From contig JAHBXG010000013.1 in assembly GCA_019636565.1 (NCBI GenBank), positions 28,896 through 92,895 on the forward strand: a DNA stretch of 64,000 nucleotides. Reading direction: 5' to 3'. Positions within the stretch are counted from its first letter, which is position 1. Each line of letters opens with the position of its first letter. The DNA is from Phycisphaeraceae bacterium (GTDB lineage Bacteria; Planctomycetota; Phycisphaerae; Phycisphaerales; UBA1924). Made by a program: the position numbers and the translations under genes. This document shows, piece after piece, positions 44,007 to 54,865 of the stretch. The notes below the pieces were generated by a model that had not been told where the DNA came from, did no database searches, and saw only the letters and a program-made list of their open reading frames with translations.

Positions 44007-46862
44007 ATGCGGAGAACGCCCAATGCCCGAGGGGTCCCCGGTGGTCGTGAGTGGCATGCCGCTGGCGTCGAGCGCGTGGCGCAGGAACTGGGAACGGACT
44101 TGCGTCGTGGCCTTTGCGACGCTGAAGCCGCGGCGCGGCTCGGGCGCGACGGCCCGAACGTGATGACGGCCAGAAAAGGCCGGTCGTGGTGGACCCGCCT
44201 GCTCTTGCAGTTCCACACGCCACTCGTCTACATCCTTTTGGTTGCCGGAGCGATCACGCTGGTTCTGAAGGAACACGTTGACAGCGTCGTCATCTTCAGC
44301 GTCGTGCTCGCCAACGCCATCATCGGCTTTGTGCAGGAGAGCAAGGCCGTCAAGGCCATCGACGCCCTGGCTCGCTCGATGCGGGTCGAAGCGACCGTCT
44401 GGCGGGATGGATCGCGACGTCGTATCAGCGCGGCGGAACTGGTCCGAGGGGACGTTGTGATCGTCGAGCCCGGCGATAAGGCCCCGGCGGACATGCGAGT
44501 CATCGCGGCCAAGGAACTGCGGATGGACGAGTCGATGCTGACCGGGGAATCCAACCCCGTCGCCAAACGGCCCGACACCCTCCCGGGTTCTCCTCCCGTG
44601 GTGCTGGCGGATAGAAGGAACATGGTGTACGCCGGATCGCTGGTTACGCGCGGAACGGGCCAGGGGATTGTTGTCGAGGTCGGTGATGCAACCGAGGTCG
44701 GACGCATCAACGCCATGATCGCGTCGGCAACGCAGATCGCCACGCCATTGACCAGGAAGCTGGCATCGTTCAGCCACATGCTGCTGTGGCTGATCGTTGT
44801 TGTCGCTTCCGTCGCGTTTGGGGTCGGCGTGCTGCGCGGGCACGCCTGGCCCGAGATGTTCAAAGCTTCCGTGGCCATCGCGGTCGGAGCGATCCCCGAG
44901 GGTCTCCCTGCGGCCGTCACGATCATGCTCGCCGTGGGCGTCTCGCGCATGGCCCAACGCAAGGCCATCATCCGCAAACTGCCCGCCGTGGAGGCGCTGG
45001 GAAGCACCACCGTCATCTGCTCGGACAAGACGGGCACGCTCACGCAGAACCAGATGACGGTGCGGGCTGTGTGGGCGGGCGGGCTTGAGTACGAAGTTTC
45101 GGGGGCCGGGTACGACCCGGCGGGCGAGGTGCACGTTGCGACCGGAGGCGCACCGAGCACGGCTCCGAGCAACGCCGTCCGGGCCGACGACCACCCGGCG
45201 CTGCTCGAAACTCTGCGGTGCGGCGTGCTCTGCAATGACGCGGCGCTGCTCCGCAAGGCCGGGAGCGGCGGGCTCTGGGAAATCCATGGCGATCCGACCG
45301 AAGGAGCCTTGGTTGTCGCGGCGCGGAAGTTGCGCGTCCTCCCGAATGAGACGCTGACGCAGGAATCGCTCGCGGCGCGGGTGCCTCGGATCGACGTAGT
45401 CCCCTTCGAATCCGACCGGCAGTACATGGCGACTCTGCACGGGAGCGAACCGGACACCGGCGGCCCGGCCGTCGGGGGACGCCGGGTCTGTGTCAAGGGG
45501 TCGGTCGAACGCGTGCTGGCGATGTGCGTGGACATGATGGGTCCGCGGGGCGAGCGCGTGCCACTGGATGTCGCGGCGGTGCAGGGTGCTGCGTCAGCGC
45601 ACGCGCGTCGGGGTCTGCGCGTCCTGGCGCTCGCGTGGCGCGAATTAGAATCCCCGACGAACGAGTTGAATCGTTCGTTGGTCGAGCCTTCCACGGTCGG
45701 TGCGTCGCTCACATTTCTCGGGCTGCAGGGAATGCTCGATCCGCCCCGTGCGGAGGTGATCGACGCGGTCGACAAGTGCCAGCGGGCCGGGATCAAGGTC
45801 AAGATGATCACCGGCGACCACGCCCTGACTGCCGCGACCATCGCAGGCATGATCGGGATCCGCGGCACGGTTGAATGGAACCACGGTGCGGGCGCGCCGC
45901 CGCCGGTACTGACCGGCGCGGAGATGGCCGGTATCGCCGATTCCGACCTTCCTGAGATGGCCGAGTCCACACCGGTCTTCGCGCGCATGACACCCGAGCA
46001 GAAGCTCCGGCTCGTGACCGCTCTGCAGGGTCGCGGACACGTGGTTGCCATGACCGGCGACGGCGTGAACGATGCGCCTGCGCTGCGCCAGTCCGACATC
46101 GGGGTTGCGATGGGTATCGCGGGAACGGAAGTCGCCAAGGAAGCCGCCGACATCGTCCTCGCGGACGACAACTTCGCCAGCATCGAAGCGGCCGTGGAGG
46201 AAGGCCGCAGCGTCTTCAGTAATCTGACCAAGTTCATCGTCTGGACACTGCCGACCAACGGGGGCGAGGCGTTCATCATCGTCACGGCGATCATGCTCGG
46301 CTGGCCGCTGCCGATCCTGCCGGTGCACGCGCTCTACATCAACATGATCACCGCCATCCTGCTCGGGATGCCGCTCATCTTCGAGGCCAAGGAACCGGGA
46401 GTGATGGCGAGACCTCCCCGTGACGCGAGAGCACCGCTCTTGACGTACGAGCTGTTCATGCGCACCGGGCTGGTGTCCCTTCTTTTGTGCGCGGGGGCGA
46501 TGGGGCTATTCCACTGGGAGCTTGAGCGCGGCAAGGGCGAGGCCGTAGCCCGTACCGCTGCGGTCTGTGTCATTGTCGTCGGCGAGATCTTCTATCTCTT
46601 CTCCAGCCGCGCGCTGCTGAGGCCGGCATGGTCCGTGCCGTTGTTCTCCAATTTATGGCTGTGGGCCGGGATAGCGGCAATGCTGGTCGTGCAGTTCCTG
46701 TTCGCGCACGCACCCATCGTGAACCGCGTCTTCCAGTCCGCACCACTTGATGCAAGCGCGTGGGCGCGTGTGATTCTGGTCGGTGCGAGCGTGCTTGTGA
46801 TTGTGGAGATCGAGAAGGCGATCCGGCGCGCCGTCGGGACTAAAGCAGTTGACTCGGCCTGA
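44007..46862 (+). CDS. P-type cation-transporting ATPase (P2/SERCA-like group)
   Basis: 951 residues, full length. N-terminal cation-ATPase domain (REWHAAGVERVAQELG), actuator TGES in ESMLTGESNPV, transmembrane PEGLP (GAIPEGLPAAVTIML) with ion ligands, phosphorylation loop CSDKTGTLTQNQM, hinge MTGDGVNDAPAL. C-terminal helices follow. PEGLP and DKTGTLT place it with P2-type pumps (Ca2+, Na+/K+ or H+-type); heavy-metal CPx motifs are absent. It pumps cations across the cytoplasmic membrane. ATG 44007 has no strong Shine-Dalgarno site, and the G-rich tract precedes it. Confidence 0.95.
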   Translation: MRRTPNARGVPGGREWHAAGVERVAQELGTDLRRGLCDAEAAARLGRDGPNVMTARKGRSWWTRLLLQFHTPLVYILLVAGAITLVLKEHVDSVVIFSVVLANAIIGFVQESKAVKAIDALARSMRVEATVWRDGSRRRISAAELVRGDVVIVEPGDKAPADMRVIAAKELRMDESMLTGESNPVAKRPDTLPGSPPVVLADRRNMVYAGSLVTRGTGQGIVVEVGDATEVGRINAMIASATQIATPLTRKLASFSHMLLWLIVVVASVAFGVGVLRGHAWPEMFKASVAIAVGAIPEGLPAAVTIMLAVGVSRMAQRKAIIRKLPAVEALGSTTVICSDKTGTLTQNQMTVRAVWAGGLEYEVSGAGYDPAGEVHVATGGAPSTAPSNAVRADDHPALLETLRCGVLCNDAALLRKAGSGGLWEIHGDPTEGALVVAARKLRVLPNETLTQESLAARVPRIDVVPFESDRQYMATLHGSEPDTGGPAVGGRRVCVKGSVERVLAMCVDMMGPRGERVPLDVAAVQGAASAHARRGLRVLALAWRELESPTNELNRSLVEPSTVGASLTFLGLQGMLDPPRAEVIDAVDKCQRAGIKVKMITGDHALTAATIAGMIGIRGTVEWNHGAGAPPPVLTGAEMAGIADSDLPEMAESTPVFARMTPEQKLRLVTALQGRGHVVAMTGDGVNDAPALRQSDIGVAMGIAGTEVAKEAADIVLADDNFASIEAAVEEGRSVFSNLTKFIVWTLPTNGGEAFIIVTAIMLGWPLPILPVHALYINMITAILLGMPLIFEAKEPGVMARPPRDARAPLLTYELFMRTGLVSLLLCAGAMGLFHWELERGKGEAVARTAAVCVIVVGEIFYLFSSRALLRPAWSVPLFSNLWLWAGIAAMLVVQFLFAHAPIVNRVFQSAPLDASAWARVILVGASVLVIVEIEKAIRRAVGTKAVDSA

Positions 46863-46944
46863 CCCGGCGTCCTTGAACGGATCGAGCCCCCACCCGCGAA
46901 TGTTTGATCGGGTCGGCGTTTCGATCCGGCGAGCGGGGCCTTGT

Positions 46945-47202
46945 TCACTCCAGCGGCACTGGGTCGTAGCCGCCTTTCGAAAATGGATGGCAGCGCAGAA
47001 GTCGCTTGAGTGTGAGCCAACCGCCTCGGAATCCGCCGTGCGTCTTCAGAGCCTCGGCCCCGTAGTGCGAGCAGGTCGGCCAGTAGCGGCACTGCCCGCC
47101 CAGGAATGGCGAGAGAGTCCATTGGTACAGGCGGATGAGCACCAGCAGGGGAAATGCCGCGACGCGTGAAACCAGCGAGATTTCATGCAATCGTGCGCTC
47201 AT
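46945..47202 (-). CDS. yidD: Membrane protein insertion efficiency factor YidD
   Basis: 85 residues. YidD family: [44 protein letters not shown] and [21 protein letters not shown] are clear matches, including conserved Cys residues. It helps YidC insert membrane proteins. ATG 47202 overlaps the rnpA stop by 4 nt (ATGA), so the two are coupled, as in most bacteria. Confidence 0.94.
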   Translation of the reverse strand: MSARLHEISLVSRVAAFPLLVLIRLYQWTLSPFLGGQCRYWPTCSHYGAEALKTHGGFRGGWLTLKRLLRCHPFSKGGYDPVPLE

Positions 47203-47585
47203 TCCAATCTCGCCTCGCGCTTGCGCCAATCGCGATCGAGGCGATGCACCGCCTCGGTCAGCCACTTGGAATAGTGCGCAAGCCCCGCATCTTCATGGCG
47301 CCGGGCGGTCACGAGCAGGTCGTAACTGCCGAATTCCTCGGAAGTTGGAACATCATGCTGCATCAGGCGGAACGCTTCGCGCAGGCAGCGCTTGAGCCGG
47401 TTGCGCTCGACCGCGCTCCCGAAGGCACGCCCGATGGACATCCCGAGTCTCGGGTGGGGGAGGCCGTTCCGGCGTGAATGCACCGTCAACGGCCCGCTCG
47501 GCGTTTTCATCCGGGCGTCGTGCACGGCGTCGAACTGACGGCGATGCGTCAGCCGGTGCTTGGGCCGGAAGAGAAGCTTTGGCAT
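47199..47585 (-). CDS. rnpA: Ribonuclease P protein component
   Basis: 128 residues. RnpA fold: [31 protein letters not shown] and the RNR motif [18 protein letters not shown]. It binds RNase P RNA and aids tRNA 5' maturation. rpmH (ribosomal protein L34), which usually lies just upstream, is absent; a hypothetical membrane protein begins 27 nt upstream instead. Confidence 0.95.
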   Translation of the reverse strand: MPKLLFRPKHRLTHRRQFDAVHDARMKTPSGPLTVHSRRNGLPHPRLGMSIGRAFGSAVERNRLKRCLREAFRLMQHDVPTSEEFGSYDLLVTARRHEDAGLAHYSKWLTEAVHRLDRDWRKREARLE

Positions 47586-47611
47586 GGTGGGATGCTAGTT
47601 ATGGACGCCGA

Positions 47612-48142
47612 TTAAGAACGCCGCCGACTGGCGGGCAAGAGGCCGGCCAGCACCAAAACGGAACCTACAACAAGCACCCAAGGGCGGGCCTTGTCGTTGG
47701 TGACCATGCGGCTCAGGGTGCTGTCGAACTTGCGATATTCGGGCAGCTCGATCGGATCGGGCTCAAGGTTCGGAAACACGCTTGCGCTGCCGGCTTTGAT
47801 GTCGGTGTAGCCGCCCTTGGTCGATCCGACCCCGATGGGCGTCCGATCGGCCGGAATCTGGTTCAATTGGCTCGCGGCAAGGGCCAGCACCAGGGGCTTT
47901 TCGCCACTTTCCAGGGCGGTCGCGAACTCCTGATAGCGCGTCATCCGTTCCTGGCGGTGCTTTTCGACCAGCAAGGCGCGATCACGCTGCCAATAGGCCT
48001 CCCGGACCTGTTCCGCAGCGGGGATGAGAACGCTGGCAAGCAGCAGGGTCAGCCCGGCGATGACAAAAAGCCAGCCGGGGTCGAGCAAGGCCGGCAAGCG
48101 CGAGGATTGAGCGTCGGTCTGAATTGGTGCCTCCGCGGCCAT
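47612..48142 (-). CDS. Two-span membrane protein of unknown function
   Basis: 176 residues from ATG 48142. Two transmembrane helices: PGWLFVIAGLTLLLASVLIPAA near residue 25 and PWVLVVGSVLVLAGLLPASRR at the C-terminus. Between them a charged, probably coiled helix (EQVREAYWQRDRALLVEKHRQERMTRYQEF) faces the outside or cytoplasm. Likely cotranscribed with rnpA. GTG 48148 is an alternative start. No family recognised. Confidence 0.7.
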   Translation of the reverse strand: MAAEAPIQTDAQSSRLPALLDPGWLFVIAGLTLLLASVLIPAAEQVREAYWQRDRALLVEKHRQERMTRYQEFATALESGEKPLVLALAASQLNQIPADRTPIGVGSTKGGYTDIKAGSASVFPNLEPDPIELPEYRKFDSTLSRMVTNDKARPWVLVVGSVLVLAGLLPASRRRS

Positions 48143-48456
48143 AATCACTCAAACGGTATCGGGCGGCGAAGGCCCGTAGCGCAAAAATCCGACCCGGCGT
48201 CGGAGGCAAGCCGCCCCACAATGCCAACCCCGTTAGGGGAAGGATGAGTGTCTGGGATTCTGACCAAAGCCGGAAACAGCCTGTCTCTCTTCTTCTCTCT
48301 GTCTCTCTCCATTCTCTCCTCCCCGTCCCCAATCCCACAATCCCAGAATCTCAATTTTCCCCACACGGGGCTGAGTATCTGGCGTTCGAGAGTCTTGTCT
48401 GGAGATTGTCCGGCTTGGCGCGGTATCCGATGTCGGCTTCTACCATCTGAGCGTTC
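48143..48456. other. Divergent intergenic region with pyrimidine-rich tract
   Basis: 314 bases between the membrane protein gene and the ketosynthase. A CT-rich tract (TCTCTCTTCTTCTCTCTGTC and onward, about 48282-48330) stands out. No gene or clear promoter was found. Confidence 0.4.
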
Positions 48457-49821
48457 ATGTCGCGACGGGTCGTCATCACGGGGATCGGAGTCGTTAGCCC
48501 GCTTGGCGTCGGCCGTGGTGCGCTTTGGGAGGGGCTGTGTGCGGGCCGGAGCGGCATCACCAAGCCCACCTTGTTCGATGCTTCTGGGTTCGCGACCCAA
48601 CTGGCGGGGGAACTGCCGGCGGAATTCTCGGCCAAAGACTTCGTGCCCAAGCACTACCGCAAGGCCGTGAAAGTGATGGCGAGGGATAGTGAAATCGCGG
48701 TTGCCGCGGCGAAATTGGCGGCGGAAGATGCGGGAATCGCGACGCGCGGCACGCTCGACGGCGGTGCCGGAACGCCCACCTACCCGAGCGACCGGATGGG
48801 CTGCCAGATCGGCGCGGGGCTGATCAACGCCGAGACCGACGAACTGACCTCCGCGCTCGCGACCTCGACGAACGAGGCGGGCGAATTCGACTATCGCAAG
48901 TGGGGAACCGCAGAGGGCGGCGGCGGCGGCATGAACAACCTGCAGCCTTTGTGGATGCTCAAGTATCTGCCCAACATGCTCGCGTGCCACGTGACGATCA
49001 TCCACGGGTGCGAGGGCCCCAGCAACACGATCACGTGCGCCGAGGCGAGCGGGCTGCTGTGTGTCGGCGAAGGGATGCGTGTCATCCAGCGCGACGCGGC
49101 GGACATCACCTTTGCGGGCGGGTGCGAGAGCAAAGTGAACCTGATGGGCACGCTCCGCTGGACGCTGCTCAGCCGGCTCGCGCCGTGCACCGACACCGAC
49201 GCGCCGGAATCGGTGGTTCGACCATACGACCCGGGCGCAGCGGGAACGCTGCTGGGCGAGGGCGGCGGGATCGTTGTGCTGGAAGAGCGCGAAAAGGCGC
49301 TCGAGCGCGGTGCGACGATCTACGCCGAAGTCGCGGGTTTCGGCGCGGCGCACTCGCCTCCTCCTGCATACGCGGCGATCAAGACCACGCAGCAGCGGGG
49401 CGCCGACGATCGCCCGGGCGACGGCGTGCGTTTCGCCGTCGAAGCGGCGCTCGCGGACGCGGGGATCGATCCGGGCGAAATCGATGCGATCGTTCCGAGC
49501 GGCGCGGGCATTCGCGAAGACGATTCGGAAGAAGTCTCCGGGCTGCGCGCGGTCTTCGGCGATCGACTGGACGAAGTGCCGCTGATCACTCTGACTCCAT
49601 TTGTCGGGCAGACGGTGGCGGGGCACGGGGGCATCCAGATGGCGGCGGGCGCGCTGGCGATCAAGAACCAGAAACTGCCGGCGCGGATCCACAAGGGCAC
49701 GCCGGCGAGCGGATTGCAAGCGGGCGAGTCGAGCGAGCGCGAGGCGGGTTTGCGGTATGTGCTCGTGGTGAGCAGCGCACTGGGCGGGCAGAATGCCGCG
49801 GCCGTGCTGCGACGATCTTAA
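48457..49821 (+). CDS. Beta-ketoacyl-ACP synthase-like protein, degenerate catalytic triad
   Basis: 454 residues, thiolase fold. KAS elements: VVITGIGVVSPLG at the start, NTITCAEASG (Cys194 as nucleophile) and GQTVAGHGGIQ (His390). The first catalytic His motif, HGTGT in active FabF, is replaced by PSGAG (347-351), so condensation by the standard Cys-His-His mechanism is doubtful. It may be a chain-length-factor-like partner of the intact ketosynthase at 50518 or have another role. A GxxExxY protein gene lies between the two. Confidence 0.85.
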   Translation: MSRRVVITGIGVVSPLGVGRGALWEGLCAGRSGITKPTLFDASGFATQLAGELPAEFSAKDFVPKHYRKAVKVMARDSEIAVAAAKLAAEDAGIATRGTLDGGAGTPTYPSDRMGCQIGAGLINAETDELTSALATSTNEAGEFDYRKWGTAEGGGGGMNNLQPLWMLKYLPNMLACHVTIIHGCEGPSNTITCAEASGLLCVGEGMRVIQRDAADITFAGGCESKVNLMGTLRWTLLSRLAPCTDTDAPESVVRPYDPGAAGTLLGEGGGIVVLEEREKALERGATIYAEVAGFGAAHSPPPAYAAIKTTQQRGADDRPGDGVRFAVEAALADAGIDPGEIDAIVPSGAGIREDDSEEVSGLRAVFGDRLDEVPLITLTPFVGQTVAGHGGIQMAAGALAIKNQKLPARIHKGTPASGLQAGESSEREAGLRYVLVVSSALGGQNAAAVLRRS

Positions 49822-49897
49822 CTATTGAGGGGAACGCCGGTTCCTACACTTGAATGTGCGGCGAGCGCCGTGCACGAACCAACTACGGAGCGCGACC

Positions 49898-50521
49898 ATG
49901 AGCGACTACAGAAACGACGGAAGAGGCGACGGTCGTGGCGGAGGCCGGGGGCGCGGCGGGTACGGAGGCGGGCGGGAAGGGGCACGCGAGGGCGGGCGCG
50001 ATGGGGGCGGCCAACGCCGGGGTATTCCGCTTTCGGAGCTTGATCCGACCCTGACCTCGATCAGCCACAAGGTGATCGGGTGTGCGCGGGATGTGCATAT
50101 CGCCCTCGGCGGCGGTTACGACGAATCAACATACATGACCGCGCTCCAGCAGGAAATGCGGGCGCAGGGCGTGAACTTCAAGCACAACCACTCGATCCCG
50201 GTCAAGTACAAGGACCAGGTGGTCGGTCACTCGATCTGCGATCTGTTTATCGAGGATCGATTCATTGTCGACGTCATGGCGCGCTACGGCGAGGTTTCGG
50301 GCGCGGAGCGTTCGGTTCTCCGGGCGCAGTTGAAAGCGGCGGACCTTGAACTCGGGTTGATTATCAACTTCGCGGGGCGCCTGCTGAAGGACGGCCTGGT
50401 GCGCGTACTGAACGTGGACAAGATCAACGCGGCGAAGGGCATCGCGCCGGGCACGTACGACGGCGGCGAGGGGCACCCAAACGAAGATTCGCCGATGTAC
50501 GACTTTGATGAAAAGGCGTGA
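49898..50521 (+). CDS. GxxExxY protein with N-terminal RGG tail
   Basis: 207 residues. Residues 1-42 are Gly/Arg/Asp-rich (GRGDGRGGGRGRGGYGGGRE), an RGG-type RNA-binding-like tail. The GxxExxY core follows: GGGYDESTYMTALQQEM, VKYKDQVVGHSICDLFIEDRFIVDVMARY, GLIINFAGRL. The family's nuclease-like D...E-x-K has Asp115 intact, but the usual ELK/EVK is Asp-Val-Met (125-127), so catalysis is probably lost. Start ATG 49898 gives a normal family core; longer frames add an unlikely stretch. Its stop overlaps the following ketosynthase start (GTGA). Confidence 0.83.
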   Translation: MSDYRNDGRGDGRGGGRGRGGYGGGREGAREGGRDGGGQRRGIPLSELDPTLTSISHKVIGCARDVHIALGGGYDESTYMTALQQEMRAQGVNFKHNHSIPVKYKDQVVGHSICDLFIEDRFIVDVMARYGEVSGAERSVLRAQLKAADLELGLIINFAGRLLKDGLVRVLNVDKINAAKGIAPGTYDGGEGHPNEDSPMYDFDEKA

Positions 50522-51855
50522 GCAGTTCGTTGAGTAAGCGCGTTGTCATTACAGGAACGGGCTGGGTCACGCCGCTGGGGAGCGATGTGGATTCGGTTTG
50601 GGCTCGCCTGCTCAAGGGCGAGAGCGGCATCGGTCCGGTGACGCACTTTGACGCGAGCACCTGCGCGACGAACTTTGCCTCCGAGGTCAAGGGCTTCAAA
50701 CTCTCGCAGTTTCTGGACGATCCGTCGCCCCACGAGATGGCGAGCATCGGCACGCACTACGCGCTGGGTGCAGCGGTGCAGGCGTGGAAGCAATCGGGGC
50801 TGGCGAAAGCCAACGTGAACCGGCGAAGGCTGGGTATCTACTTGGGCTCGGGCGAAGGGCAACTGGATTACGAGAACTTTCTCGCGTCGAACCTTGCCGG
50901 CTGGAACGCCGAAAAGCGATCGGTCGATGGCGCAGCCTGGGCGAAGCACGCACTGGCGACGATGACGGCGGTGCGTGAGATCGAGCAGGAGCCCAACCTG
51001 GCGATGAGCCACGTGGCGGCGGAGTTCGGCTGCCGGGGACCGGCGTTCAACTGCATGACGGCGTGTGCCGCGAGCACCCAGGCGATCGGCGAGGCGTATG
51101 AGATCATCCGGCACGGCGACGCAGACGTGATGTTCGCGGGCGGCAGCCACTCGATGATTCACCTCCTGGGCATGACCGGCTTCATGCGCTTGACCGCGAT
51201 GAGCCAGCGTCGCGACAACCCGCCGGGCGCTGCACGCCCGTTCGATCAGACGCGCGATGGATTTGTGATGGGTGAGGGCGCGGGGATGATCATCCTCGAA
51301 TCACTCGAGCACGCCAAGAAGCGCGGCGCGACCATCATCGCCGAACTCGCCGGATATGGCAGCTCGGCCGACGCGTTCCGCATCACCGATATCCAGCCCG
51401 ACGGGCGCGGCGCGACCGGCGCGATGGCGCAGGCACTCAAGCAGGCGGGCGTTTCACCCCGCGAATCCGGCGCCGACGGCCGGCCCCCGGTGCACTACAT
51501 CTCGGCCCACGGCACGGGCACCAAAGAAAACGACAAGATCGAAACCGCCGCGGTGAAGGCTCTCTTCGGTCCGCTTGCGCCGAAGATCCCGTTCAGCAGC
51601 GTCAAGAGCATGCTGGGGCACCTGATCCAGGCGGCGGGCGCGGTCGAACTGATCACCTGTATCAAGGCGATCGAAACGGGGATCGTGCCGCCAACCATGA
51701 ATCTCAAGAATCCCGATCCCGTCTGCGACCTGGATTACGTACCCAACGCGGCACGCGACCTCAACGCCCAAGGCGGCGTGGATCTGTGCCTGAGCAACTC
51801 GTTCGGCTTCGGCGGGCAGAACGACACGGTGGCGGTGCGGAAGTTCCGGGATTAA
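50518..51855 (+). CDS. fabF: Beta-ketoacyl-ACP synthase II
   Basis: 445 residues from GTG 50518. Full catalytic triad: Cys183 in MTACAAST, His331 in HGTGTKENDKIE and His368 in SVKSMLGHLIQAAG. It extends acyl-ACP by two carbons in fatty acid (or related) synthesis. Starts in the stop codon of the GxxExxY gene (GTGA), so coupled with it. Ends in a palindromic TTAA shared with the convergent CPBP gene. No acpP, fabG or fabD is next to it, so it may act in a specialised pathway rather than in housekeeping fatty acid synthesis. Confidence 0.94.
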   Translation: MSSSLSKRVVITGTGWVTPLGSDVDSVWARLLKGESGIGPVTHFDASTCATNFASEVKGFKLSQFLDDPSPHEMASIGTHYALGAAVQAWKQSGLAKANVNRRRLGIYLGSGEGQLDYENFLASNLAGWNAEKRSVDGAAWAKHALATMTAVREIEQEPNLAMSHVAAEFGCRGPAFNCMTACAASTQAIGEAYEIIRHGDADVMFAGGSHSMIHLLGMTGFMRLTAMSQRRDNPPGAARPFDQTRDGFVMGEGAGMIILESLEHAKKRGATIIAELAGYGSSADAFRITDIQPDGRGATGAMAQALKQAGVSPRESGADGRPPVHYISAHGTGTKENDKIETAAVKALFGPLAPKIPFSSVKSMLGHLIQAAGAVELITCIKAIETGIVPPTMNLKNPDPVCDLDYVPNAARDLNAQGGVDLCLSNSFGFGGQNDTVAVRKFRD

Positions 51856-52787
51856 TTCGATTCGCGCGATCGATCGGCGATCGGATGGCTGGCCGTGCGG
51901 TTCCCCGGCAAAAGCGGAATCGCGATCGTGCAGACGACGAACATGGCGACTGTCACGGCGCTGCTCTCCGGTCCGTCGGCGCCGCCGGTCAGCCAATCCG
52001 CGCCGACGGGCCTGAGCTGCACCAGCAAGGACGCGATGCCGACATCCATGCCGGTGAGGGGGACGCCGAATCCGACGGCGATGAGCCAGTTCCAGCCGGC
52101 GTGCCAGCCCATCACGCCCAGGATGTTTCCGGTTCGCAGCGCCCACGCGCAGCAGAACAGGGCAAAGAGAAATGTGCTCGACGTGACCAGCAGGGGCTGG
52201 CCTCTGTGAAAATGCAGCAGCGTGAAGAGCGCCGAACTAATGAGGACGCCGAGGGGCACGTTGAATTTCTTCGAAAGCACCGAAAGAAGCCAGCCTCGGA
52301 AGAGAATCTCCTCGACGCTCGATTGCAGCGCGAACCCGGCCAGCAAGAGCAGGATGGGGACGAGGGTGCCGGGCGACGACCAAGCGGAGGCGAACGCGGT
52401 GAATGAGTAGCCCCCGGCCAGCCAAATCAGACCAACGCTGAACAGGACCATCACTACCCCGACCACCACACCCTTCAGAAAGACGCGGGGCTTGTGCCGG
52501 CCGGTCAGACCGATGGAAGCGAGCGAGCGGCCCTCGACAAAGCGGACCCAGAGCAGAAGGACGGCGAGCAGCAGGCCGAACGGCACCAGCGTGAACGCCA
52601 CGAGGCCCATCGGGCTGACGGGATTGTCGTTGGTGTCGAGTTGAATGATGGGAGTGAGGAGCAGCGTGCCGCCGATCGCGGTAACGACCACCATCGCCAA
52701 CCCGATCACCGGCGCCAGCAGGCCCCAGGGCAGCCATCCGGTCGCTTTCTCGAAGGAGTAGAGGTCCCGGGACTTCATCGAGATCAT
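51852..52787 (-). CDS. CPBP-family intramembrane metalloprotease
   Basis: 311 residues from ATG 52787. Seven or eight transmembrane helices, with the CPBP core SSVEEILFRGWLLS (EE-x-x-x-R), TLLHFHRGQP and WHAGWNWLIAVG. Second CPBP protease in this window, but not a close relative of the one at 28604. Function unknown; family members process prenylated or lipoprotein-type substrates or confer bacteriocin immunity. Convergent with fabF; stops share TTAA. Confidence 0.88.
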   Translation of the reverse strand: MISMKSRDLYSFEKATGWLPWGLLAPVIGLAMVVVTAIGGTLLLTPIIQLDTNDNPVSPMGLVAFTLVPFGLLLAVLLLWVRFVEGRSLASIGLTGRHKPRVFLKGVVVGVVMVLFSVGLIWLAGGYSFTAFASAWSSPGTLVPILLLLAGFALQSSVEEILFRGWLLSVLSKKFNVPLGVLISSALFTLLHFHRGQPLLVTSSTFLFALFCCAWALRTGNILGVMGWHAGWNWLIAVGFGVPLTGMDVGIASLLVQLRPVGADWLTGGADGPESSAVTVAMFVVCTIAIPLLPGNRTASHPIADRSRESN

Positions 52788-52903
52788 GGTGATGGTACTT
52801 GGGAATCTCGCCAATGAGTTTCGCGGCTTCCTCCCATCTGAACACGCGGAATGCGTGCGCCTGACCATGGTGAGGGATGGTGCGGCCCTACGTTCCCCCC
52901 TCC

Positions 52904-54850
<1,947 letters not shown>

Positions 54851-54865
54851 TCGGACGTGACCGAA

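Noticed and set aside
43704..45440. Long open frame on the minus strand (over 500 codons) across the start of the P-type ATPase gene
   Set aside because: It is an antisense frame to a clear P-type ATPase with all motifs; the translation is Arg/His/Asp-rich without family features.
48145..49719. Long minus-strand frame opposite the degenerate ketosynthase
   Set aside because: The plus-strand protein is a convincing thiolase-fold family member; the antisense product is Arg-rich and featureless.
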